64,000 nucleotides of DNA from Ignavibacteria bacterium. Its GTDB lineage: Bacteria > Bacteroidota > Ignavibacteria > Ignavibacteriales > SURF-24. Positions 18,109-27,439 of this stretch are shown one piece after another. Made by a program: the position numbers and the translations under genes. Position 1 is the stretch's first letter. Each line of letters begins with the position of its first letter. Below the pieces are notes generated by a model. That model had not been told where the DNA came from and did not search any database. It saw nothing but the letters and a program-made list of their open reading frames with translations. Location: assembly GCA_025612375.1 (NCBI GenBank), contig JAAXKN010000007.1:62001-126000 (forward strand). The letters are read 5' to 3'.

Positions 18109-18735
18109 TCATTTCGGAAGTGACCGCTTCTCAAAATAATCAGGATTATATATTTCACCGATGTTTATTATTTTAACCCAGGCCATTATAGTTCCTGGTT
18201 CATCATTATCCTTATCTACTGAATTTATAGCTCCTTTTGCTGCCTCAGGAAAGAGAAAAGCTAAATTAGCTTTCGAGCTTTTAACTTCAATGGTTATGTC
18301 AAATTCACCATCTTTGTAAGCTTCCAGTACCTGATATGGATGGAAGTAACTGTTTCCCGTTTTCTTATTCCCATAGTCAATTTTCTTATCCCCTATATAG
18401 ATACCGGAAATCACTGTTTCCGTATCGGAAATGTCACCGGCTATTATTCTGGCAAAGGGAATCTCATACTCTTTGCCATTCTCATTTATTACTTTTCCTC
18501 TTAGATGCAGCTGTCTCGATCCCTTTTCATATGAGATTTCATTCAGTTTTATTCCGACCCAGGGAATATAACATGGACTCCTAAAATTTGTCGTAAATTC
18601 ATTATTACCTAAATAAGTATAATATTGTGTAGTAAATAGTGAGTCAATTTCATTTGGACCCAATTTGATTTCTTGAGCATTTATCAGTTTGGATAATGAA
18701 ACTATTACAATGATTAAAGCAGCTATGGTTTTCAT
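18109..18735 (-). CDS. secreted protein of unknown function
   Basis: This 208 aa protein begins with a signal peptide (MKTIAALIIVIVSLSKLINAQ). The rest has alternating short strands, for example RQLHLRGKVINENGKEYEI and ETVISGIYIGDKKIDYG, suggestive of a carboxypeptidase-regulatory-like or beta-sandwich fold, but I cannot name a family. No lipobox is present. With its neighbour at 17490 it forms a pair of small exported proteins on the same strand. Both are richer in A+T than the metabolic genes around them, which may mean recent arrival. Confidence 0.7.
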   Translation of the reverse strand: MKTIAALIIVIVSLSKLINAQEIKLGPNEIDSLFTTQYYTYLGNNEFTTNFRSPCYIPWVGIKLNEISYEKGSRQLHLRGKVINENGKEYEIPFARIIAGDISDTETVISGIYIGDKKIDYGNKKTGNSYFHPYQVLEAYKDGEFDITIEVKSSKANLAFLFPEAAKGAINSVDKDNDEPGTIMAWVKIINIGEIYNPDYFEKRSLPK

Positions 18736-18904
18736 GATAGATTTTGTTTTAAGTGAATCACTTTTCCCCTATATATTTCTCTTATAAATGAAAACACCTA
18801 TTCTCAATTGGAACTTATTAATCAATAAATTATAAAGCAAGTATTAACTGAGTAACTATCAGCTATATTCAATTGCCGCGACTGATCACGGCTTTTATTC
18901 ATTG

Positions 18905-18936
18905 TATAAAATAAAAGAGGCGCCGTAAAGCGCCTC
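18905..18936 (-). terminator. intrinsic terminator of the MFS transporter gene
   Basis: GAGGCGC (18917-18923) and GCGCCTC (18930-18936) form a perfect 7-bp stem with a 6-nt loop 26 nt past the MFS stop. On the minus strand it is followed by TTTTATTTTAT. Confidence 0.8.
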
Positions 18937-18962
18937 GATGATCAAAAAAATTTTTCTATTAC

Positions 18963-20366
18963 TTATTCCCCATGCTTCGTCTTGAAGCCCTTCATCATCC
19001 ATTTTCTGGAGAGGAGTAAGCCGATCGGACTTATTATGGCTATGAAGCCGTAGATGAGCCACATGAATTCGGTGTTCATCTGGTTGGGCGGTGTATTTTC
19101 CGGGCAATAGTGCATCAGGAACCAGCCTGAATAAAAGCTTGTAAACACCTTGGTCAGAAACCACGGGAACTGTCCTATTCCCATATAAATTCCTGTCATG
19201 TTCTTGGGCGCAATTTCTGCTACCCACTGCAGGAACCTCGGCTGCCACATGGCTTCACCAATCGTCATGATAATAAGAAAGGCAAACAGTGTGTAAACGT
19301 TCGGTCCCAAAACCAGAAGGAACGTAGGCGATGCCATAACAAACGTTCCAAGTATCATCATCTTGTAGGCATTCTTCTTGGCCGTAAGCGCCGCAACCAT
19401 AGGGGTCAGAATAAATATCAGAATAGGATTGAAGTTAGAGAAAAATTCAAAGTTGTCTTTTACGAACCCTGAGAATGCACGGCTTGTGTATTGCGGAATA
19501 GTAAGCCAGTTATGCGCAAAAAGAGTCTGAACGGGAATTAAGATAAATATGAAATAAAGGAACCTTAAATCCTTAAGCGGGAAGTTCTTCCAGTAAAACT
19601 TAAGCTTTTCTTTTCCCGTCATCTCCTCAAATTCATCTTTTTCTTCCACCTTGCCCTGTGTTCCTGCCTCGGCCTCGGCCTGGCGTACAGCTTTCTTTGT
19701 AATAATGAACGCTACAACGAGCATTCCCACAACTGTCAGAACAGAGTAAAACCAGAACACACCCGTTATGCTGAAGGCTTTCCTGAGCGGTGGTGAAACG
19801 AGTCCCGGAAGAAACCCTCCCAGGTTCATCAGCGCATAAAGCATGGCGTAGCCCATTGCGGCCGTGTTCTCATTTGTCCACATCTTAACCGCGGCATAGC
19901 AGGCAGGCTGGTAAATGCCGTAACCCAGGATAATCCCGAATATTCCAAGCATTGCTGTTATATGCGCCGAGGACCACATGCCGGACGTTCCGGTTATTCC
20001 GGGAGCTACAGCAAGCAGAACTCTGCCTATGAGCATGAATCCCAAAGACAACAAAAGCGACTTTCTTACTCCCACCCAGTCGACGGTGGCACCAAGGAAA
20101 AGCATGCTGAGCGTTATGCCGCCTGTAAGTACACCAACCATAAGCCCCGCGTTGATGTCATTCAGGCCGATGAACTCATTGAAGTAAATTGCAAGAAGTG
20201 TTACAACGCCGAAGTATGTTAGTCCTTCAAGAATATAGGAAATGTTTAAGCCCATAAGAGCCCTTGAAGTATGCATAACGTCAATAAAGGGCTGCGTAAT
20301 TTCTTTTAATATGCCCTTCGAAACGCTTTCTTTTGATTCCTGGCTGGCAATTTCGCTGTCTGCCAT
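18963..20366 (-). CDS. MFS transporter, possibly peptide/POT-like
   Basis: This inner-membrane protein of 467 aa has about 12 hydrophobic segments, a cytoplasmic central loop rich in Glu/Lys at about 215-245 (QAEAEAGTQGKVEEKDEFEE), and the MFS-type loop GATVDWVGVRKS between helices 2 and 3. The first helix region LEGLTYFGVVTLLAIYFNE resembles proton-dependent oligopeptide (POT) transporters, which start with a similar YFG motif. The substrate cannot be told. It has its own terminator; the gap to murB is 115 nt. Confidence 0.85.
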   Translation of the reverse strand: MADSEIASQESKESVSKGILKEITQPFIDVMHTSRALMGLNISYILEGLTYFGVVTLLAIYFNEFIGLNDINAGLMVGVLTGGITLSMLFLGATVDWVGVRKSLLLSLGFMLIGRVLLAVAPGITGTSGMWSSAHITAMLGIFGIILGYGIYQPACYAAVKMWTNENTAAMGYAMLYALMNLGGFLPGLVSPPLRKAFSITGVFWFYSVLTVVGMLVVAFIITKKAVRQAEAEAGTQGKVEEKDEFEEMTGKEKLKFYWKNFPLKDLRFLYFIFILIPVQTLFAHNWLTIPQYTSRAFSGFVKDNFEFFSNFNPILIFILTPMVAALTAKKNAYKMMILGTFVMASPTFLLVLGPNVYTLFAFLIIMTIGEAMWQPRFLQWVAEIAPKNMTGIYMGIGQFPWFLTKVFTSFYSGWFLMHYCPENTPPNQMNTEFMWLIYGFIAIISPIGLLLSRKWMMKGFKTKHGE

Positions 20367-20481
20367 AATTTTTCTCCCAACTTAAAAAAAATTAATACCC
20401 TGATTATTAGTTACCGGATTTTATTCTGATTTATGATCCCGAAAATAACGATTATTTATTTAATTTCAACTGCTCAGGCTA

Positions 20482-21498
20482 TCAGATTATATTTACCTCT
20501 GTTTCCAGATGTACACCAAATTCCTTCTCCACCGAAGCCTGAATGGCACGCGAGAGCTCAACAACATCTTTTCCCGCTGCCCCGCCGTAATTTACAAGAA
20601 TAAGCGCCTGCTTGTCATAGCTTCCTGCATTGCCGAGCCTTTTACCCCTCCAGCCCGAATTCTGTATAAGCCACCCGGCAGGAATTTTTACTTTCCCTGC
20701 CTGGGTCTCATAGCCTGTCAGATCCTGATGCATGGCCTTTAATTTAAGGAATTTCTCTTTTTCTATCTCGGGGTTCTTAAAAAAGCTTCCTGCATTACCC
20801 AGCACACTGGGATCCGGGAGCTTGCTCATCCTAACCCTTTTAACCGCTTCACTTACATCCCTTATTGTTATTTCACTTTCAGTAAGCCCGAGAAGTTCCT
20901 GCTTTAAGGCTGCATAAGAGACGTTGATTCTGGGATCAAGACTGAGCCTGTATGTAACTGAAGTCACCACAAAACTGTTCTTAAGCTCCTGCTTGAAAAT
21001 TGAATTCCTGTAGCCGAACCGGCAGGAACTATTATCATATACTTCTGTCTTCCCCGTCAAGAGGTTAATCCCTTCAACTTCATGAAGCACATCCTTAATT
21101 TCCACGCCATATGCCCCGATGTTCTGTATGGGACTTGCACCTACAGTTCCGGGAATGAGCGAGAGGTTTTCAAGGCCCCCAAAGTTATTCTCCAGCGCGT
21201 AGCTTACAAAGTCGTCCCAGTTTTCACCTGCCCTGGCTTTTACGTAAACACAGGAGTTATCTTTACCCAGGACTTCAATTCCCTTTAGAAGCATTTTTAT
21301 AACAATGCCGTCAAAATCTTTTGTAAAAAGGACGTTACTGCCGCCGCCTAAGATCAGTCTTGGCATTCCGCGGAACTCATCACTTTCCAGTAAACCCCTT
21401 AAATCTTCTAAAGTTTCTGCCGCGGCAAATTTTCTCGCTCTGGCTTCTATTCCAAATGTATTTAATTCTTTTATTGAATAGTCAGATTTTATTTCCAT
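20482..21498 (-). CDS. murB: UDP-N-acetylenolpyruvoylglucosamine reductase
   Basis: MurB reduces UDP-GlcNAc-enolpyruvate to UDP-MurNAc with NADPH and FAD, an early cytoplasmic step of peptidoglycan synthesis. The FAD-binding LILGGGSNVLFTKDF, LSLIPGTVGASPIQNIGAYG and the catalytic-serine segment GNAGSFFKNP are all present. The Tyr-containing loop and the ~340 aa length fit the type I (E. coli-like) enzymes. An ATG at 21537 would add 13 residues; I chose 21498 because MEIKSDYSIKELNTFG is the usual start. Neither start has a strong ribosome-binding site. Confidence 0.95.
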   Translation of the reverse strand: MEIKSDYSIKELNTFGIEARARKFAAAETLEDLRGLLESDEFRGMPRLILGGGSNVLFTKDFDGIVIKMLLKGIEVLGKDNSCVYVKARAGENWDDFVSYALENNFGGLENLSLIPGTVGASPIQNIGAYGVEIKDVLHEVEGINLLTGKTEVYDNSSCRFGYRNSIFKQELKNSFVVTSVTYRLSLDPRINVSYAALKQELLGLTESEITIRDVSEAVKRVRMSKLPDPSVLGNAGSFFKNPEIEKEKFLKLKAMHQDLTGYETQAGKVKIPAGWLIQNSGWRGKRLGNAGSYDKQALILVNYGGAAGKDVVELSRAIQASVEKEFGVHLETEVNII

Positions 21499-21588
21499 TA
21501 CATCACATGAATTTTTAATAAGCTGAAAGATAAACATTTATAAGGGACTTTGGTATACAAATTTTATTCTTACCCAGGGCGGATTATT

Positions 21589-23976
21589 TTACTCTTTCCA
21601 GGCAGCTTTTCTGATCTTATCGCCGTTGCTCCTAAGAATTATAGCCCCTTCCTGGTCGGTCCTGAGAAGTCTGATACTAAACTGCCTGCTTCTTTCCAGC
21701 ACTTCTTTTGATGGATGCCCGAAGCGGTTCTGTACACCCGCGCTTATTAACCCGTATGAAGGCTTAACTAAGGCCAGCATCTTAGAAGAAGAGCTGTGTT
21801 TACTCCCGTGATGCCCCATTTTCAGGAAATCGGAAGAAAGAAAGTCCCCGTATTCTTCAGCTAATATTCCCTCTTCCATTTTCCCGGCATCCCCTTCAAA
21901 AAGGAAGCTTGTACTGCCGTAAACAATTTTAATTACGCCGCTTCTGTCGTTTAAGCTCCCTGAAGTTCCCAGTTCCTCAGTGTTCAGAATGTAGACTTTA
22001 GCATTGCCGAACTTAAGACTTCCTTTCCTGTAATAAAGAATGGGGATTCTGCTTTTTTTAAGAAACTGCTCCAGACTCAGGTCCTTGGGATAATTTTTAT
22101 CCAGCCTGGGCTTAAAGATCTTTCTTATTACACCTTTTTTAATCAGCGAAATAAAGCCCGAGTAGTGGTCGTTATCCACGTGAGAAATAAAGCCGTAGTC
22201 AATTTTATCAATCCCCAGGCGGTTTAACAGGGGAAAAATTGTGTTCTCCCCGCTGTCGGAATACCGGCTCACCGGCCCGGCATCAATCAGGATTGTGGTA
22301 TTATCCGGAAACTTTACAAGCGTGGCATCCCCCTGCCCTACGTCGATCGCCATTATGGTAAGCTCATGTTCCGGCAGCAAACTTTTATTGTCCAGTGAGC
22401 AGAATAAAAATATGTTAATTACACAAAGCAATGCTGTTATCCACTTTGCCAAAAGGCTCTCCAGGCGTCTTATTACTATAAAGTAGCCGCATAAAAAAGT
22501 GTATGATATTAAAAGGTCAGCTAAAGTGAATTCCCTTATAGAAAGATACGACACGCTGAGGCTGCCAAGAAGGTGCGTTATATAAATCAGCACGTCGGCA
22601 AAAAGATTGTTCATTCCGGCATAAACCGAGGCTATGTATTGTGAAACAGGATTTAGAACTAGCGTAACTATTCCAAGGGCAGAAATAAGGAAAGAAAGCG
22701 GTATAACCAAAAGGTTTGCAGGAAGTGAAACAACCGACACCCTTCCGAAATAGTAAAGCGTAAAGGGCAAGACGCCAACCTCGGCCGCAATGGTAACTGA
22801 AATAAAAAGCAGGGGCTTATAAATTATTGCAGATTTTATATTTAGCCTGTCCAGAAGAGATTTCAGGTGAGGGTAAATTACAGCAATTGATATGACCGCA
22901 GCAAAGGAAAGCTGGAATCCCGAATCAAAAAGCTGGTTCGGGTTAAGCCCCAGGATTATTACGGCCGCAATTGCAAGGAGGTTAAATACGTTGTAGCTTC
23001 TGTTTGTAAGAAATGCCGCGGAACCCACCGCACCCATTGTTACAGCCCTTACAACTGAAGGTGAAGAACCTGTTATGATTAAAAATAAAAATAACCCTGT
23101 CAGGGTCAGAACAGAACGCACAACCACATTAAAGCGCCCGAAGAGGAGTGTAAAGATCATAATAATTAATAACACATTGCTCCCTGAGACTGCCAGTATG
23201 TGCACTACGCCTGTATTTATAAAGTCGCTCTGCACCTCCTCGTCAACTTCACTCCTGTCTGCAAGGAGAAATCCCCTCAGCAATGAGGCGCAGTTTTTTG
23301 TGTGAAGCCTGCTGAATACCTCATCAATACTCTTTCTTACGCTGAAAACAAGCTCCTCAAGGGGCATCTTTTCAGCCTGATAAAGAATTGAAATGTCACC
23401 CGTGCTGAAGGCTGTGTGGAGGGCACTTATACCTCTTTCTTCAAGGTAGTTCTGATAGTCGAACTCTCCCGGATTTCTTCTTTGCCTCCCTTTTGAGAAG
23501 GTCCCCTTAATCATTACGTACTGCCCGGGATTAAGGCATTTATATGCAGAATCGAGGCTTCCCGCCTCCTCATCCCTCAGCCGGCAGATAACTGAAAGCC
23601 CCAGGCTGTATGTTTTATCATTTAGCCTTAGAGAATCCGATTTAAGCAGAAATCTTATTTCATAGTCTCTTTTCAGGTCAACGGAGCTTACCTTTCCCCA
23701 CAGCGCCACATCCTTCAGCCTGGAAACCTGAAAGGGATAAGGCTTAAGATCCGTTTTATACAACCCGAAGTATACTGCCCCGGCAAGGAAAATGACTATT
23801 GAGGACAATACAAGTAGTAACGATTCTGTGGATTTCCATTTGAGGTTTATTAAGGATAAGAGAGTGAAAAAAGCTGCCAGTATAAAAAGTACGCTGATGC
23901 CCGGGGCAAAGATCTTTTGCAGAATAATTCCGCCCATAAACATCAGGCATATTCTAATTACCGGGTAGTCTTTCAT
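21589..23976 (-). CDS. comEC: DNA internalisation competence protein ComEC/Rec2
   Basis: ComEC forms the inner-membrane channel for single-stranded DNA uptake in natural transformation. The 795 aa protein has the full three-part layout: an N-terminal soluble OB-like region after two membrane helices, a polytopic competence domain from about residue 220 (GFLLADRSEVDEEV, HILAVSGSNV), and a C-terminal metallo-beta-lactamase-like domain with AIDVGQGDATLV, ISHVDNDHYSGF near residue 597 and GHHGSKHSSS. All motifs look intact, which suggests the cell may be naturally competent. It overlaps the upstream phosphatase-like gene by 4 nt. Confidence 0.94.
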   Translation of the reverse strand: MKDYPVIRICLMFMGGIILQKIFAPGISVLFILAAFFTLLSLINLKWKSTESLLLVLSSIVIFLAGAVYFGLYKTDLKPYPFQVSRLKDVALWGKVSSVDLKRDYEIRFLLKSDSLRLNDKTYSLGLSVICRLRDEEAGSLDSAYKCLNPGQYVMIKGTFSKGRQRRNPGEFDYQNYLEERGISALHTAFSTGDISILYQAEKMPLEELVFSVRKSIDEVFSRLHTKNCASLLRGFLLADRSEVDEEVQSDFINTGVVHILAVSGSNVLLIIMIFTLLFGRFNVVVRSVLTLTGLFLFLIITGSSPSVVRAVTMGAVGSAAFLTNRSYNVFNLLAIAAVIILGLNPNQLFDSGFQLSFAAVISIAVIYPHLKSLLDRLNIKSAIIYKPLLFISVTIAAEVGVLPFTLYYFGRVSVVSLPANLLVIPLSFLISALGIVTLVLNPVSQYIASVYAGMNNLFADVLIYITHLLGSLSVSYLSIREFTLADLLISYTFLCGYFIVIRRLESLLAKWITALLCVINIFLFCSLDNKSLLPEHELTIMAIDVGQGDATLVKFPDNTTILIDAGPVSRYSDSGENTIFPLLNRLGIDKIDYGFISHVDNDHYSGFISLIKKGVIRKIFKPRLDKNYPKDLSLEQFLKKSRIPILYYRKGSLKFGNAKVYILNTEELGTSGSLNDRSGVIKIVYGSTSFLFEGDAGKMEEGILAEEYGDFLSSDFLKMGHHGSKHSSSSKMLALVKPSYGLISAGVQNRFGHPSKEVLERSRQFSIRLLRTDQEGAIILRSNGDKIRKAAWKE

Positions 23977-24899
23977 CCATAGAGGTCCAGTATTGCCGGT
24001 TTAATATCTGTAAGATCCTTAATTTTCTCTGACAGTTCCCAGGCATATTTCCCTGCTGTAATTGTGATAGAAGGGTTAAGCGTATGGCTTTTAACCGAAA
24101 TGTCCTCCAGGTTGCCGTGGTCGGAGCATATCACCAGCGTCATATCCTCCGGAAAGTTTTTCAGTATGTGATATAAAAACCTGTCAAGCGTATGCATCGT
24201 CTCTTCAAACGTGTCGGCGTTGCGCCCATGGCCCAGGTGGTCGGTTAAGAAGTATTCATATAATGTAAATGAATTGTGTGAGGCAATTCCCATGAGCCTT
24301 TCAGCGGCACTTTCAGGCTCAATAACGGGAAGATCATACCCAAGTTTTGTAACCCACCTCGAGTTATCAATCTCAGCCGATAGGGCTTTCCCCTCTTTTA
24401 AGTCCTCATAATCATGAAGCCTTAGGCCGCTAAGCCGGCAGCAAAGTGTAGTAGCGCTAAGGCGCTGTTTGCCCGAGGCAAGATAATCGAAAAATATTTT
24501 AGGATAAGCATTTACGAAGTTTACTTCAAGCTTTCTATCAAGGAATTCCCGGAAGATGTTTTTCTCTTTTATCAGAGGGATAAGCGTTGAATAGGGGTAC
24601 GGACCGAAATGCTGCCCCAGAACCTTAGGCGCGTTAAAGCCGCAGAAGATGGATGTCTGCCCCGTTCCGCTCTGCGGTAGCCCATCCACCCCAAGGCGTG
24701 CGTCTGTGGGGAAAAGAAAAATGCCGTTTTCTGCTGTCAAAGTTTGGTTATTGAGGCTAGGGATCGCCCCGAAAACCTCAGTAAAAGCCTTAAAGCCCAA
24801 CTTAAAGAAAGGATTTTTCCGGGCATCAGGCTCCCCAAAGCCCACCCCGTCAATAAATATCATCAGCGTTGAATGCGAGGTATTTTTTATTTCTGGCAT
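23973..24899 (-). CDS. alkaline-phosphatase-superfamily metalloenzyme
   Basis: The 308 aa protein has the metal-binding pattern of the phosphopentomutase / phosphoglycerate mutase / alkaline phosphatase fold: IFIDGVGFGEPD at the N-terminus, PQSGTGQTSIFCG with the likely nucleophile Thr/Ser, DHLGHGRN, and ICSDHGNLED near the C-terminus. It has no signal peptide, so it acts in the cytoplasm. The substrate is unknown; a phosphomutase or phosphodiesterase is possible. It sits between dtd and comEC and overlaps comEC by 4 nt. Confidence 0.85.
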   Translation of the reverse strand: MPEIKNTSHSTLMIFIDGVGFGEPDARKNPFFKLGFKAFTEVFGAIPSLNNQTLTAENGIFLFPTDARLGVDGLPQSGTGQTSIFCGFNAPKVLGQHFGPYPYSTLIPLIKEKNIFREFLDRKLEVNFVNAYPKIFFDYLASGKQRLSATTLCCRLSGLRLHDYEDLKEGKALSAEIDNSRWVTKLGYDLPVIEPESAAERLMGIASHNSFTLYEYFLTDHLGHGRNADTFEETMHTLDRFLYHILKNFPEDMTLVICSDHGNLEDISVKSHTLNPSITITAGKYAWELSEKIKDLTDIKPAILDLYG

Positions 24900-24962
24900 A
24901 AGTATTTTCTTTAGCTTTAACTCTTATTAGACAAGATATGAAATTAAGGCTTTCAGATGCAA

Positions 24963-25412
24963 TTATTTGGATTCAACCAATATGGTAACCGGACCGTCAT
25001 TTATTATTTTAACCTTCATCATGGCCCCGAAAATTCCCGCCTTAACCTTCCCGTCACCAATATTACCTTTTACCCGTTCAATAAATTTCAGGTACAGGCT
25101 TTCAGCCTGCTCAGATTTGGCAGCCTCTGTAAAGTTCGGCCTGTTGCCCTTTCTGGCGTCCCCGTAGAGCGTAAACTGCGAAATGATCAAAACCTCGCCA
25201 TCCACATCCTTTAAGGGAAGATTCATCTTTCCTTCACTGTCTTCAAAAATCCTTAAGTTGCTGCACTTATCTGCAACAAAATTAACGTCTTCTTCGGTGT
25301 CGCTAGTCCTGACACCTAAAAGTATAACTATGCCGTTGGGGATTTCAGCCGAATACTTATGGCTCTCTATGTAAACTCCCCCTTCTGAAACCCTCTGCAC
25401 CAAAGCTCTCAA
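24963..25412 (-). CDS. dtd: D-aminoacyl-tRNA deacylase
   Basis: Dtd removes D-amino acids (and glycine from tRNA-Ala) from mischarged tRNA. At 149 aa it has the normal length. The two active-site motifs are present as SQFTLYGD and NDGPVTILVES; the usual second motif is NxGPVT. It overlaps prmC by 4 nt (ATGA) and is followed by the phosphatase-fold gene, in a translation-related cluster. Confidence 0.96.
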   Translation of the reverse strand: MRALVQRVSEGGVYIESHKYSAEIPNGIVILLGVRTSDTEEDVNFVADKCSNLRIFEDSEGKMNLPLKDVDGEVLIISQFTLYGDARKGNRPNFTEAAKSEQAESLYLKFIERVKGNIGDGKVKAGIFGAMMKVKIINDGPVTILVESK

Positions 25413-26260
25413 AGTTTTTCTCCATAAACTACGCGTTCAATATTTAAGTAATCCTTTTTAACTGTAATGTTAGTAAAGCCGCAGTTTTTCATGTGCATGG
25501 CCACCGCATCCGACTGCCCCTGCCCAACCTCAAAGAACAGTTTTCCCCCTGTACTCAGCATCTCCATTGCACGTGAAGATATGGTCTTATAAAAAGTATA
25601 CCCATCGGAATTATCCGTTACAGCTTCCATCGGCTCATATTTAGTAATCTCGGGCTGAAGCGTCTTATACTCCTCAAGCGAAACATAGGGCGGATTTGAG
25701 ACAATGACCTCAAAGATTTTCCCAGGTGAGAAGGTTTTATCCAGTATGTCCCCTTTTACAAACTCGATTTTTCCTTCAAGACGGTTCAGCTCTGCATTTT
25801 CTTTTGCAAGTTTAAGCGCGCTTTCACTGACGTCAATTGAAATAAATGAAGAAGCCGGAAAATGCGGGGCAAGCGTAATTGGTATATTCCCCGTACCCGT
25901 TCCTATGTCCAGAAAGCTCATCGGCTTATTTTTATCCAGGGCGTTTATCATCACTTCAATTAATATCTCAGTCTCCTGCCTCGGAATTAAAACCGAAGGA
26001 TTTACCTTAAAGGGCATCCCGTAGAACTCAACTTCCCCTAAAATGTACTGCAGAGGCTCATTCTGCGATCTTCTTTTCAGGTATTCGCGGTATTTTAATA
26101 CTTCCTCTTCCTGTAATGGCTTGTCGAAGGCAAGATAAAGGTCCAGCCTCTTGCATTTCAGTATATGCGCCAGCAGTATCTCGGCGTTCGGCCGGGGGGA
26201 TTCAATCCCCTTTTTCTCAAAGAATTCAGTTGTCAGCCTGATTGCTTCTAAAACAGTCAT
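25409..26260 (-). CDS. prmC: peptide chain release factor N5-glutamine methyltransferase
   Basis: PrmC methylates the GGQ glutamine of release factors RF1 and RF2 with SAM. The SAM site is FLDIGTGTGNIPI and the catalytic NPPYVSLEEY tetrapeptide motif NPPY binds the target glutamine. The N-terminal helical domain (LQYILGEVEFYG) that recognises the release factor is also present. 283 aa is the normal length. It leads the dtd-phosphatase-comEC run and is divergent from the glycosyltransferase operon. Confidence 0.96.
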   Translation of the reverse strand: MTVLEAIRLTTEFFEKKGIESPRPNAEILLAHILKCKRLDLYLAFDKPLQEEEVLKYREYLKRRSQNEPLQYILGEVEFYGMPFKVNPSVLIPRQETEILIEVMINALDKNKPMSFLDIGTGTGNIPITLAPHFPASSFISIDVSESALKLAKENAELNRLEGKIEFVKGDILDKTFSPGKIFEVIVSNPPYVSLEEYKTLQPEITKYEPMEAVTDNSDGYTFYKTISSRAMEMLSTGGKLFFEVGQGQSDAVAMHMKNCGFTNITVKKDYLNIERVVYGEKL

Positions 26261-26398
26261 TTTCTTTAGTTTTACTTTAAATTTTGGAATCTTGCTTTAA
26301 ATATAATCAATTTCAAGCCGTTTTCTTCACAGTATTCACGCCCCGGGACTATTAAATTTTACCTTTGCCAAAAGAGTGATTTTTCTCTATTTTTGAGC

Positions 26399-27439
26399 AT
26401 GAAAATAGACAAAAGTAAAGTTAAAAAGATACTCTGCATTAAGCTTCGCGGGATCGGGGATGTTATTTTATCGACTGTTGTTCTTGATAACCTGAAGAAA
26501 GAATTTCCTGAGGCCAAAATAGATTACCTGACGGAAGCGCCGTCTAAAGCTGCCCTCGAGGGGCTTCCCTTCTTAAATGAAGTCCTTATCCTGGACAGAA
26601 AAAAAGGCCTGTCCGCTATTCTGGATGTCAGAAGAAAAAAGTACGACCTCGTGCTCGATTTTTATACAAATCCCCGCACGGCTCTGATTACTTTTCTTAG
26701 CGGGTCGAGGTACAGGGCGGGATTCCCTTATAAGGGACGTTCTTACGCCTATAACCTCCTTGGCCCAGCAGAACGCGACAAATTCCACGCGGCTGACCTC
26801 CACCTTCAGTTCCTGAAAAACCTGGATCTCGCTTCTGAACTTAGAGAGCTCCATTTCAGCCTTGGTAATGGTGACATTGAGTTTGCAGACAACTTCTTTA
26901 AGACAAACTTTAAGTCAAATGATTTTGTTGTCGGCTTGAGCCCTTCGGGCGGATGGCCTTCAAAAAAATGCGATCCCGTTAAGTTTGCTGAAATAGGCGA
27001 CGAAATAGCGCGCAGGCTTTCAGCTAAAATACTCATTATCTGGGGACCCGGGGATAAGATTGAGGCCTTCAGGACAAAAGAGCTGATGAAAACTGAAGTC
27101 GTTATGGCTCCTCCAACGGATATCCGTCAGATGGGGTCCCTCATGAAGAAATGCCGGATGCTAATTGCCAACGACAGCGGACCCATGCATATGGCAACAG
27201 CCCTAAAGGTCCCTGTCTTAAGCCTCCACGGACCAACAAACCCCAGGCTTCAGGGCCCGTATGGGGAACGTCATGAGTGGATAAGGCTTGAAAGCTTAAG
27301 TTGCATCGGGTGCAACCTTTTGGAGTGTCCCAGGCATCATGAATGCTTTCTGGAGCTCCCGGTTGAAAACGTGATGAAAAAAGTAATGTCGATTGTTGAA
27401 AAAAATAAATTGAAGCTGCCCGTAAATGAAGAAGATTGA
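26399..27439 (+). CDS. glycosyltransferase family 9 (heptosyltransferase-like)
   Basis: GT9 enzymes add ADP-heptose or related sugars to the lipopolysaccharide core at the inner membrane's cytoplasmic face. The N-terminal ILCIKLRGIGDVILSTVVL carries the family GDhhhs motif, and the C-terminal half has NDSGPMHMATALKVPVLSLHG, the donor-site motif. The C-terminus has a Cys/His cluster, CIGCNLLECPRHHEC, common in heptosyltransferases. The frame is open from a TTG at 26393, but the ATG at 26399 is the better start. It is the first of three GT9 genes that overlap each other. Confidence 0.92.
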   Translation: MKIDKSKVKKILCIKLRGIGDVILSTVVLDNLKKEFPEAKIDYLTEAPSKAALEGLPFLNEVLILDRKKGLSAILDVRRKKYDLVLDFYTNPRTALITFLSGSRYRAGFPYKGRSYAYNLLGPAERDKFHAADLHLQFLKNLDLASELRELHFSLGNGDIEFADNFFKTNFKSNDFVVGLSPSGGWPSKKCDPVKFAEIGDEIARRLSAKILIIWGPGDKIEAFRTKELMKTEVVMAPPTDIRQMGSLMKKCRMLIANDSGPMHMATALKVPVLSLHGPTNPRLQGPYGERHEWIRLESLSCIGCNLLECPRHHECFLELPVENVMKKVMSIVEKNKLKLPVNEED

